Source of the DNA: Gammaproteobacteria bacterium
GTDB taxonomy: Bacteria > Pseudomonadota > Gammaproteobacteria > GCA-001735895
Direction of reading: 5' to 3'
Length of the DNA stretch: 5,750 bases
Assembly (NCBI GenBank): GCA_029882955.1
Contig: JAOUJX010000275.1
Location: 1-5,750 of the forward strand
Both the position numbers and the translations under genes were made by a program. Below are positions 1 through 5,315 of the stretch, in pieces (the first letter of the stretch is position 1; each line of letters begins with the position of its first letter). The notes under the pieces were generated by a model. It was not told the origin of the DNA. It saw nothing but the letters and a program-made list of their open reading frames with translations, and made no database searches.

Positions 1-255
1 AAAAAGTCGCTCCAGCGCATCTCGATTTTGATTAGCTGGTGATACGAATAAAGTTATTTTAAGCGGATCTTCGATAGATTTGATTAAACGTATGGTTTCC
101 TGAGACAGGCTGTTTCTTTGGTTGGCACTCAGGTCGATGGTGATAGTATGTTGTTGACTAAGCCAGGCGAGCAAACCGAATGCGAAGATAAACAGCAGTA
201 GAAACAGGCTGGATTGCAGTCGAAATTGTCGGCGTACACTAGCGTCTATAATCAT
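1..255 (-). CDS. GldG-like ABC-transporter accessory protein, N-terminal part (runs off left edge)
   Basis: Only the first 85 codons lie in the window and the frame is open to base 1. The ATG at 255-253 overlaps the permease stop as ATGA, with a GGGAG Shine-Dalgarno about 8 bases upstream, so the start is well supported and translation is probably coupled. The product has a short cytoplasmic N-terminus, one hydrophobic segment at about residues 16-33 (rich in L, F, I, A), then an outward-facing region with TIDLSANQRNSLSQET (residues 38-53) and a beta strand LKITLFVSP (65-73). This layout is typical of GldG / ABC_transp_aux proteins: a membrane anchor, then a 'DLS...SLS..T' stretch opening a large periplasmic domain. 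In such clusters the protein works with an ABC-2 permease and ATPase; its biochemical role outside gliding Bacteroidetes is not known. Family assignment is from N-terminal pattern and gene order only. Confidence 0.72.
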   Translation of the reverse strand, partial: MIIDASVRRQFRLQSSLFLLLFIFAFGLLAWLSQQHTITIDLSANQRNSLSQETIRLIKSIEDPLKITLFVSPANQNRDALERLF

Positions 256-992
256 AGCAGACGCTCCCGGTCGAGCTGGCGCACAGTCAGAACCAGAAAA
301 GCGATAATGAGTAACAGATAGTAGGCAACGTCGGCAGTATTAATAACGCCTTCCAACAGGCTTTGATGGTGGCGTAATAAAGACAGATAAGCGACGACGG
401 TTTGGCCGTCAGCAAAGCTGGTGTCGATTAGCCATAGCATCAGTAAAGTGCCGAAAGAGCTGACAGCGGCAATGGTCTGGTTATCGGTCAGGCTGGAGAG
501 GTAAAGACCGATGGCGGCGAAAGCTCCGAGCAATAACAGCATGGATATGAAGATCGAAAGCAACTTGCCAAAGTCGAGCGTAGTCCCACTATAAAGAGAC
601 AATGGCATTAACATCAACATGCTCACCAGGATAACCACAAAACCAAACAGGCCAAGGAATTTACCAAGTACAATCTCGGTCATGCTGATCGGTGAACTAA
701 CCAACAGGCAAAGAGTGCTGTTTCGTTTTTCTTCTGCGATAGACCGCATAGTAATCAACGGCATGATCATCAACAGAATAATGGAACCAATCTGAAATAC
801 TGATGCGACAATGATATCTGTGACCCCGGGCGTGTTCTGTAAATGTATTAATTGCGGCTGTAATAAAAAAAAGTTTTCTATCTGGGCGAGAAATATGAAA
901 CCCATTAGCACTTGAATAACGCCGAGGATGACCCAGGCCAGCGGTGACAGAAACATGGTTCGCAGTTCGTGCCGGGCGATGGTGAGTATCAT
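252..992 (-). CDS. ABC-2 type transporter permease, GldF-like
   Basis: A 246-residue inner-membrane protein with about six hydrophobic segments (roughly residues 17-38, 60-82, 113-135, 145-167, 175-192 and 221-240), as expected of an ABC-2 exporter permease half. Between segments 2 and 3 lies MRSIAEEKRNSTLCLLVSSP (82-101), matching the conserved cytoplasmic 'R..AEEK..GT...L..SP' element of this family, which is thought to contact the ATPase. Start: ATG at 992-990, preceded by GGGAG about 7 bases upstream and overlapping the ATPase stop by 4 bases (ATGA). The last codon likewise overlaps the GldG-like gene. The permease probably pairs with the upstream ATPase as a dimeric or heteromeric exporter. 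Similarity to GldF is by topology, this motif and gene order; the substrate cannot be read from the sequence. Length is normal for the family and there is no sign of damage. Confidence 0.88.
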   Translation of the reverse strand: MILTIARHELRTMFLSPLAWVILGVIQVLMGFIFLAQIENFFLLQPQLIHLQNTPGVTDIIVASVFQIGSIILLMIMPLITMRSIAEEKRNSTLCLLVSSPISMTEIVLGKFLGLFGFVVILVSMLMLMPLSLYSGTTLDFGKLLSIFISMLLLLGAFAAIGLYLSSLTDNQTIAAVSSFGTLLMLWLIDTSFADGQTVVAYLSLLRHHQSLLEGVINTADVAYYLLLIIAFLVLTVRQLDRERLL

Positions 993-1936
993 TCGTCAAC
1001 TCCCTCGGATTCTTCCTGATGGTGATGAGTTAATTCGATGAACAGGTCTTCAAGCGACTGCTGATCCGGAATCATTTCAAATAGACCCCAGTCGCCAGCA
1101 ACCGATTGTTGCACCACAGTTTCTGCCGGTGAATTGCTATCAAAAAACAAATGAAAGCGCTGGTCGTCCTTCGCCTCGACGCGAATGATATGCTCGAGTT
1201 GTTGGAGTGTTTCGATGGCCGGGGGTCTTTTCATGGCGACCGTGATACAGGTCTCTTTGTCGTGATTCAATGCCTCGATTGGCGCGTTATAAATCAGCTC
1301 GCCCTCGCGAATAATCTGCACGCGGTCGCAGGTAGCCTGTACCTCGGAGAGAATATGGGTCGATAAAATGACACTGCGTTCCTCGCCAAGGCTTTTTATC
1401 AGGCTGCGTATCTCTCGAATCTGAATCGGGTCGAGCCCGACTGTTGGCTCATCGAGAATCACCACGGGCGGGTTATGGATAATCGCCTGCGCAATGCCGA
1501 CGCGTTGCTGGAAGCCTTTCGACAGATTACCGATCAGGCGCTGCCCAACCTCGTTCAACCCGCAGCTTTGTTTAACCAGTGTTACCGCCTGTGATATTTC
1601 TGATCGAGCAACCCGGCGCAACTGTGCGCAATAGGTTAAATATTCATCGACGCTGGCATCACGGTAAACCGGCGGATGCTCGGGTAAGTAACCGATCTGA
1701 CTCTTGGCCTGGCGCGGTGCTTCGATGATATCAAAGCCATTAATCGTCACCTGACCCTCGCTGGGCGCCAGATTACCGGTAATAATCTGCATAGTAGTCG
1801 ATTTACCCGCACCATTAGGACCGAGAAACCCCAGCACCTCACCCGCATTAAGAGTGAAGCTTAAGTGATTTATAGCTCGGTGGTTCTGGTAAAAACGGGA
1901 TAGGTTTTCAACCTGGATTAAAGCTGTTGGTTCCAT
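989..1936 (-). CDS. ABC transporter ATP-binding protein, GldA-like
   Basis: A 315-residue cytoplasmic ATPase that should power the adjacent permease. All nucleotide-binding motifs are present: Walker A GPNGAGKST (39-47), a Q-loop region YLPEHPPVY (83-91) with Glu where many ABC proteins have Gln, signature LSKGFQQRV (138-146), Walker B VVILDEP (158-164) with catalytic Glu163, D-loop GLDP (167-170) and the H-loop His194 in STHIL. After about residue 225 there is a C-terminal extension of some 90 residues, common in ABC-2 exporter ATPases and resembling a DUF4162-type tail, ending in an acidic/His-rich stretch. Start: ATG at 1936-1934 is the only reasonable start; AGGA sits just 2 bases upstream, unusually close, so initiation may be weak. 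It is the first gene of a three-gene unit, with the stop overlapping the permease start by ATGA. Substrate unknown. Confidence 0.92.
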   Translation of the reverse strand: MEPTALIQVENLSRFYQNHRAINHLSFTLNAGEVLGFLGPNGAGKSTTMQIITGNLAPSEGQVTINGFDIIEAPRQAKSQIGYLPEHPPVYRDASVDEYLTYCAQLRRVARSEISQAVTLVKQSCGLNEVGQRLIGNLSKGFQQRVGIAQAIIHNPPVVILDEPTVGLDPIQIREIRSLIKSLGEERSVILSTHILSEVQATCDRVQIIREGELIYNAPIEALNHDKETCITVAMKRPPAIETLQQLEHIIRVEAKDDQRFHLFFDSNSPAETVVQQSVAGDWGLFEMIPDQQSLEDLFIELTHHHQEESEGVDE

Positions 1937-2035
1937 ATTCCTGTCAGTCTTGAAAGCTGCTTCATGATACTGATATGGGGGGGATATTAAAGGGGGTAAT
2001 TAAAAGCTTCACGTCTTTAATGCAGTGTCTGGTGA
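1937..2035 (-). other. Gap between rsgA-like gene and ABC cluster; possible weak promoter, C-tracts
   Basis: This 99-base gap holds no gene. On the coding (minus) strand it has a C5 run (1992-1996) and a C7 run (1977-1983). A weak sigma70-like pair can be proposed: TTTAAT (1986-1991), a 16-base spacer containing the C7 run, and TATCAT (1964-1969), which would start transcription a little upstream of the ATPase ATG. The -35 match is poor (3 of 6). An AT-rich inverted repeat ATTAAAG/CTTTAAT (1986-1992 and 2015-2021) is present but is not followed by a U tract on the minus strand, so I see no clear terminator after rsgA; the ABC genes could also receive readthrough from the hydrolase-rsgA unit. 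Confidence 0.3.
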
Positions 2036-3049
2036 CTAATATTTATGTTTACTTTCCAGGGTGGTTTTAATTAATGCTCCAAAGGCCTTATCCTTCTGTC
2101 TTTTTTCGGAATAAGACATATCGTTAAAAGCCGATTCTTTTTTCATTTTGATATAGTTTTTATAGCGTTGTTCTGCTAGTTCGCCTTCTTCGATAGCGCT
2201 CAATATGGCGCAACCCTTTTCATTGGTATGGGAGCAATTTCCAAACTTGCAGTGCCGGGCCAGCTCTAATATTTCCGCAAACGTCTCCTCGAGGCCCGTA
2301 TCGATAGATAAATTACCCAGCTCTCTCATGCCGGGTGTATCAATTATTAAAGCCCCGTTCTCCAGCTGTATGAGTTCCCGGCTTGTGGTGGTATGCCGGC
2401 CCTTGCTGTCTTTCTTACTAACCGATTGTGTCTCGAATTCATCGCTACCCAGGATACTGTTTAAAAGAGTAGTTTTGCCGACCCCCGAAGAACCGAGTAA
2501 ACAATAGGTCTGCTCAGGCAGCAGCAAATTTTTAATCGTATCTATATTTTCCCCGCTCACATTGCTAAAAGCCAATACGGATGTTTGCGGAGCAATATTT
2601 AGAATGTTCGTCTTTATTTCTTCAAGTTTTTCACTGGATATTAGATCACACTTGCTCAGTAGTATTATCGGAGTAATTCCACCCTGGTTAACCATGACCA
2701 GGTATCGCTCCAATCTTCTCAGATTGAAATTAAAGTCGACTGATTGAATAATAAAAGCAACGTCAATATTGGCTGCAATGAGCTGAATATCGGCTATTTT
2801 ACCGGCAGACTTTCTCTTTAAAAATGTTGTCCTCGGCAACACTTCATGGATGATGGCATGAGTATTATCGTCGAAAAAATCGGCGTACACCCAGTCTCCG
2901 GTGGTAGGCATATCTAGAGATGAACTGGCGGTATAGAGCATATGGCCTGATAACTCGGCAAATACTTCCCCGATGCCTTTTGTTACCACAAAGGAATCCT
3001 TGTGTACTGAGACTACGCGCGCCAGATCGTGATTAGTATTTTTTGTCAT
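2036..3049 (-). CDS. rsgA: Ribosome small-subunit-dependent GTPase A (RsgA/YjeQ family, probably the paralogous type)
   Basis: A 337-residue circularly permuted GTPase acting in late 30S maturation. An N-terminal OB-fold-like part (about 10-75) precedes the permuted G domain: G4 SKCD (132-135), G5-like FSNVSG (161-166), P-loop GSSGVGKTT (186-194), G2 RHTTT (218-222) and G3 DTPG (237-240). A zinc knuckle follows, with Cys267, Cys272, His274 and Cys280 in the C-x4-C-x-H-x5-C pattern diagnostic of RsgA. Compared with the E. coli protein, it lacks the basic N-terminal extension and carries a lysine-rich tail with DKAFGALIK (320-328), as in a second RsgA-like lineage found beside canonical RsgA in many bacteria; the paralogue status is my inference. 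ATG at 3049-3047 has no recognisable Shine-Dalgarno. It lies 30 bases after the hydrolase stop and is probably co-transcribed with it. All catalytic motifs are intact. Confidence 0.93.
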   Translation of the reverse strand: MTKNTNHDLARVVSVHKDSFVVTKGIGEVFAELSGHMLYTASSSLDMPTTGDWVYADFFDDNTHAIIHEVLPRTTFLKRKSAGKIADIQLIAANIDVAFIIQSVDFNFNLRRLERYLVMVNQGGITPIILLSKCDLISSEKLEEIKTNILNIAPQTSVLAFSNVSGENIDTIKNLLLPEQTYCLLGSSGVGKTTLLNSILGSDEFETQSVSKKDSKGRHTTTSRELIQLENGALIIDTPGMRELGNLSIDTGLEETFAEILELARHCKFGNCSHTNEKGCAILSAIEEGELAEQRYKNYIKMKKESAFNDMSYSEKRQKDKAFGALIKTTLESKHKY

Positions 3050-3079
3050 GTTGGTGGTGTGTGGGTTCTTTTTTAACTG

Positions 3080-3790
3080 TCATTTCTGCTTTGGTTGTTT
3101 GAGTGCTTGGCGAGGTGTCAAAAAAAACACAGCCTCAAACACCCTCCTGGCCGATTCTTCCGGCAAGCTCTGCAAAACAAAGTGAGGCCCCATTATTTGA
3201 ACACGCTTGATACCATCAAATAGATTAGAAATCTCCAGCCACTTGTCAGCACTGACCAGTTTATCCCTGGTCGCCTGGATATAGACCGCTGGAATAGTCG
3301 TTGGTTGGCTGGGTGCCTGCATCCCGATCATAGTATTAAAACGAGCTCGCAGTATTGTGCTGGGAATAGATTCTAATATATTGTTGAACAGAGATAATTG
3401 CTCTGGTGATGTCTTGTTGTCAAAAAATAAATAGCGCTGAATTAAATCAGAAAATGGTAGCTTAGACATTATTTTGATTGGAAGTCTTTTAGCAATTTCA
3501 ATCAATGTTCTGTTCGGGCAACTAAGAAAGCTAGCGACAAAAATAATGCCCTTGATTTGCTGATTCGAGCCGTTTATCAGGTGAGGTACGATGCCACCAG
3601 AAAAAGATTCAGCCAGGATAATGCAATCCTCTGCTGGCAAGAGAGTAGTAACATAATTTGCCAGAGACGGATAATCCTGTGGAATGTCGGTCGGCAATAC
3701 GATGATTTGATTATCGTCACCGTAGAAAGACAGAAAATTATCAAATAACCGACCGCTTCCATCCATACCAGGTAGTAATACGAGCTTCAA
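3080..3790 (-). CDS. Alpha/beta hydrolase (putative esterase/acyltransferase-like)
   Basis: A 236-residue protein with the alpha/beta-hydrolase pattern. A first strand and oxyanion loop LVLLPGMDGSG (3-13) is followed by the nucleophile elbow LAESFSGG (59-66) with Ser62, then the acid loop IQATRDKLV (171-179) with Asp176, and GPHFVLQSLPE (201-211) with His203, giving a plausible Ser-Asp-His triad. The elbow reads A-E-S-F-S rather than G-x-S-x-G, a form close to the GESFSG subgroup. There is no signal peptide, so it is likely cytoplasmic; the substrate is unknown. The start is TTG at 3790-3788, supported by AGAGGA 5 bases upstream and an in-frame TAG four codons upstream; the next Met is residue 9, inside the oxyanion loop and too late. 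It is the first gene of a likely two-gene unit with the RsgA-family gene, immediately downstream of the rpmG terminator. Confidence 0.85.
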   Translation of the reverse strand: MKLVLLPGMDGSGRLFDNFLSFYGDDNQIIVLPTDIPQDYPSLANYVTTLLPAEDCIILAESFSGGIVPHLINGSNQQIKGIIFVASFLSCPNRTLIEIAKRLPIKIMSKLPFSDLIQRYLFFDNKTSPEQLSLFNNILESIPSTILRARFNTMIGMQAPSQPTTIPAVYIQATRDKLVSADKWLEISNLFDGIKRVQIMGPHFVLQSLPEESARRVFEAVFFLTPRQALKQPKQK

Positions 3791-3795
3791 TTCAG

Positions 3796-3801
3796 TCCTC
3801 T
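3796..3801 (-). promoter_or_regulatory. Ribosome binding site fixing the TTG start of the hydrolase
   Basis: The minus strand reads AGAGGA, then 5 bases, then TTG. Because a TAG stop in the same frame overlaps the start of this site, no upstream start is possible, and the strong spacing supports TTG as the true initiator. Confidence 0.75.
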
Positions 3802-3819
3802 AGTAGCCGCTGGTAATTT

Positions 3820-3847
3820 ATTCTACCACCCACAAAAAAACCGGCAA
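3820..3847 (-). promoter_or_regulatory. Putative sigma70 promoter for the hydrolase-rsgA unit, overlapping the rpmG terminator
   Basis: On the minus strand, TTGCCG (3847-3842) is followed by a 16-base spacer and TAGAAT (3825-3820), preceded by TGG as an extended -10 element. Predicted initiation near 3813 gives a leader of about 22 bases containing the AGAGGA ribosome site. The -35 element is made from the loop and 3' arm of the rpmG terminator and the T tract lies in the spacer. The -10 match is 5 of 6 and the -35 match 4 of 6. It is the only good candidate between the terminator and the TTG start. Confidence 0.55.
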
Positions 3848-3857
3848 AAGCCGGTTT
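3834..3857 (-). terminator. Intrinsic terminator of rpmB-rpmG
   Basis: The minus strand has an 8-bp perfect stem AAACCGGC / GCCGGTTT with a TTTT loop, ending in a run of seven T (3840-3834). It starts 28 bases after the rpmG stop. The plus strand has only an interrupted T run after the stem, so it is chiefly a minus-strand terminator. Confidence 0.92.
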
Positions 3858-3885
3858 CTTTAAATACTAATTGCAAAGCAAAGCC

Positions 3886-4041
3886 TTACTTGATCTTGGC
3901 TTCCTTATACTCAACATGCTTACGTACGACAGGATCATACTTTTTGAATACCAGTTTGTCGGGAGTATTCTTTTTGTTCTTGTCGGTGGTGTAATAGTGG
4001 CCTGTGCCTGCGGTTGAAACCAGTTTGATTAAATCTCTCAT
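3886..4041 (-). CDS. rpmG: 50S ribosomal protein L33
   Basis: A 51-residue protein starting MRDLIKLVSTAGTGHYYTT and ending in KHVEYKEAKIK, a full match in length and pattern to bacterial L33 of the gammaproteobacterial type. It contains no cysteine, so it is the zinc-free form of L33. It is a small basic component of the large ribosomal subunit near the E site. ATG at 4041-4039 is preceded at 6 bases by the strong Shine-Dalgarno AGGAGA, which overlaps the rpmB stop codon (TAG) region; only 10 bases separate the two genes. The stop TAA at 3886 is followed by the intrinsic terminator. rpmB-rpmG is a classic conserved pair and the two products are made from one transcript. Confidence 0.97.
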   Translation of the reverse strand: MRDLIKLVSTAGTGHYYTTDKNKKNTPDKLVFKKYDPVVRKHVEYKEAKIK

Positions 4042-4048
4042 GATGATT

Positions 4049-4054
4049 CTCCTA
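4049..4054 (-). promoter_or_regulatory. rpmG ribosome binding site overlapping rpmB stop
   Basis: The minus strand reads TAGGAG, in which TAG is the rpmB stop and AGGAG the Shine-Dalgarno for rpmG, placed about 7 bases before its ATG. Ribosomes ending rpmB therefore finish on the rpmG initiation site, suggesting coupled translation. Confidence 0.8.
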
Positions 4055-4288
4055 GCACTTTTCGCCGCGTTTACGCATGTCGGCGATAACCGCGTCGATG
4101 CCGTTTTTATCGATGATACGCATACCTTTGGCTGATAAACGCAATTTAACCCAGCGATTTTCTGATTCTACCCAGAATTTATGCGTGTGCAGATTCGGCA
4201 AAAAACGACGACGAGTTCGGTTATTTGCGTGTGAAACATTGTTTCCGGTAACAGGTTTTTTACCTGTGACTTGACATACCCGGGACAT
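4052..4288 (-). CDS. rpmB: 50S ribosomal protein L28
   Basis: A 78-residue basic protein beginning MSRVCQVTGKKPVTGNN, with RRRFLPNLHTHKFWVES (26-42) and SAKGMRIIDKNGID (52-65), matching E. coli L28 closely in sequence and exactly in length. It is part of the large ribosomal subunit. The CxxC pairs of the zinc-binding form of L28 are absent (Cys5 and the terminal Cys78 only), so it is the zinc-independent form. ATG at 4288-4286 has GGAG 6 bases upstream. It is the first gene of the rpmB-rpmG operon, with a strong promoter about 43 bases upstream of the start codon and a GC-rich discriminator. Confidence 0.98.
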   Translation of the reverse strand: MSRVCQVTGKKPVTGNNVSHANNRTRRRFLPNLHTHKFWVESENRWVKLRLSAKGMRIIDKNGIDAVIADMRKRGEKC

Positions 4289-4330
4289 GCTGGACTCCGT
4301 AAAAATAGCGAGATTGCTGTAAGGGCGCGA

Positions 4331-4359
4331 ACTCTACCAGAAGGACTGACAGTATTCAA
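4331..4359 (-). promoter_or_regulatory. Sigma70-type promoter of rpmB-rpmG
   Basis: The minus strand shows TTGAAT (4359-4354), an exact 17-base spacer ending TGG (extended -10), and TAGAGT (4336-4331). The start of transcription should fall near 4324, giving a leader of about 35 bases. The bases just after the -10 are GC-rich (TCGCGCCC), the discriminator type associated with stringent (ppGpp) control of ribosomal promoters; such control here is inference. Confidence 0.8.
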
Positions 4360-4401
4360 GCGCCTGGACGCCCAATTTTAAAGGTATTTCAGCACTTCGG
4401 C

Positions 4402-4430
4402 ATTTCCTTTTGGCCTGGCCACAGGATAAT
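4402..4430 (+). promoter_or_regulatory. Possible weak promoter for folB-folK
   Basis: GATAAT (4425-4430) matches the -10 consensus at 5 of 6. The best -35 at 16 bases spacing is TTTCCT (4403-4408), only 3 of 6. Initiation near 4437 would lie after the alternative ATG at 4431 and before the chosen folB ATG at 4467, consistent with the shorter FolB. A perfect 11-base inverted repeat TGGCCTGGCCA (4411-4421) sits in the spacer. No better plus-strand promoter is visible in the 178 bases between rpmB and folB. Confidence 0.35.
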
Positions 4431-4466
4431 ATGGCGATCCTTCAATATGCTACGGGAAAAGTCCTG

Positions 4467-4826
4467 ATGGACATTGTTTTTATACGTGATTTACAGGTTG
4501 AAACCGTCATTGGTATTTACGACTGGGAACGTAAGATTAAACAGATTATCAGCCTCGATATCGATATGGCGACAGACATACAAAAGGCCGCTAACAGCGA
4601 TAATATCGATGATACGCTGAGTTATAAAACCGTGGCCAAGCGTCTGATTGCATTTGTCGAGGAAAGCGAGTACGAGCTGGTTGAGGCCCTGGCGGAAAAA
4701 ATCTGTGCGATTATCCGTGAGGAGTTCAAAGTCCCCTGGGTTCGCCTGACCTTGAATAAACCGGGTGCAGTGCGCGGCTCACGTTCGGTAGGTGTGATTA
4801 TCGAACGAGGGACTAAACCCGAATGA
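4467..4826 (+). CDS. folB: Dihydroneopterin aldolase
   Basis: Converts 7,8-dihydroneopterin to 6-hydroxymethyl-7,8-dihydropterin and glycolaldehyde in tetrahydrofolate synthesis; cytoplasmic, normally an octamer. From ATG 4467 it is 119 residues, the usual FolB length, and opens MDIVFIRDLQVETVIGIYDW like the E. coli protein. Key residues align: Glu21 in YDWE, Tyr53 in LSY, Glu73 in VEALAE and Lys98 in NKPGA; the end VGVIIERG is also typical. The frame is open further upstream (TTG 4410, ATG 4431), and ATG 4431 has a passable AGGA 4 bases before it, but those 12-19 extra residues are not part of the family, and a likely -10 box overlaps that region, so 4467 is preferred; its own ribosome site (GGGA, 9 bases away) is weak. 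The stop overlaps the folK start as ATGA. Confidence 0.95.
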   Translation: MDIVFIRDLQVETVIGIYDWERKIKQIISLDIDMATDIQKAANSDNIDDTLSYKTVAKRLIAFVEESEYELVEALAEKICAIIREEFKVPWVRLTLNKPGAVRGSRSVGVIIERGTKPE

Positions 4827-5314
4827 GTGAGGTGTATGTCAGTATTGGTAGTAATGTCGACCGCGAGGCGAATATTAAAAAAGCGGTACGGGCTTTGCGG
4901 AAAATATTTGGATCCTTGAGTTTATCACCGGTTTACGAGTCGGCATCAGTAGGTTTCGTAGGCGACGAATTTCTTAATCTGGTCGCGGGGATCGAAACCG
5001 ACCGCCCGGTTGAGCAAATCGTCGCCAGTTTCCGTCAGATAGAGGACGATCTGGGGCGCGACCGGAGTCAACCTCGATACTCACCGCGGGCGATAGACCT
5101 CGATATTCTGATTTATGACAACCTGATTATGGACGAGTCTGGTATTCAGATTCCACGCCGTGAGATACTCAAAAATGCCTTTGTATTAAAGCCTTTACAG
5201 GATCTGATTCCCGATTATCGACACCCGCTAGACGGTCAAAGCTGCCGTGAACTCTGGCTGGCGATGGCGCCCACTGCACCGCGTCTCGATGTGTTCGAGC
5301 TGGCGCTCGATTAG
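4823..5314 (+). CDS. folK: 2-amino-4-hydroxy-6-hydroxymethyldihydropteridine pyrophosphokinase (HPPK)
   Basis: Transfers pyrophosphate from ATP to the FolB product 6-hydroxymethyl-7,8-dihydropterin, preparing it for dihydropteroate synthase. The 163 residues show the HPPK pattern: YVSIGSNVDRE (5-15) at the N-terminus, SPVYES (35-40), EFLNLV (49-54) in the pterin-binding part, GRDRSQPRYSPRAIDLDILI (78-97) with the magnesium-binding Asp92 and Asp94 and the conserved Arg89, then IPRREILKNAFVLKPLQDL (110-128). Length is normal for the family. ATG at 4823 overlaps the folB stop (ATGA), so the two consecutive pathway enzymes are probably translationally coupled. The TAG at 5312-5314 is one base from the stop of the convergent hisC-like gene, with no room for a separate terminator. 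All key residues are intact. Confidence 0.96.
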   Translation: MSEVYVSIGSNVDREANIKKAVRALRKIFGSLSLSPVYESASVGFVGDEFLNLVAGIETDRPVEQIVASFRQIEDDLGRDRSQPRYSPRAIDLDILIYDNLIMDESGIQIPRREILKNAFVLKPLQDLIPDYRHPLDGQSCRELWLAMAPTAPRLDVFELALD

Positions 5315-5315
5315 C

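Noticed and set aside
697..999. A 100-codon minus-strand open frame inside the permease gene.
   Set aside because: It is a shadow frame of the clearly coding permease, which has full family motifs in its own frame; the shadow protein resembles nothing recognisable.
1918..1965. A 15-codon minus-strand mini-ORF (ATG 1965-1963) overlapping the ABC ATPase start in another frame, as a possible leader peptide.
   Set aside because: It has no Shine-Dalgarno, no regulatory codon run and no attenuator structure; its length is easily explained by chance.
1986..2021. AT-rich inverted repeat ATTAAAG/CTTTAAT as a terminator of rsgA.
   Set aside because: The stem is 7 bp and AT-only but for one pair, the loop is 22 bases, and no U tract follows on the minus strand.
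2205..2747. Plus-strand open frames inside the rsgA-like gene.
   Set aside because: Antisense shadows of an intact GTPase with all motifs in frame.
4077..4359. Open frames on both strands across rpmB and its leader.
   Set aside because: They overlap the certain L28 gene in other frames and lack ribosome sites or family features.
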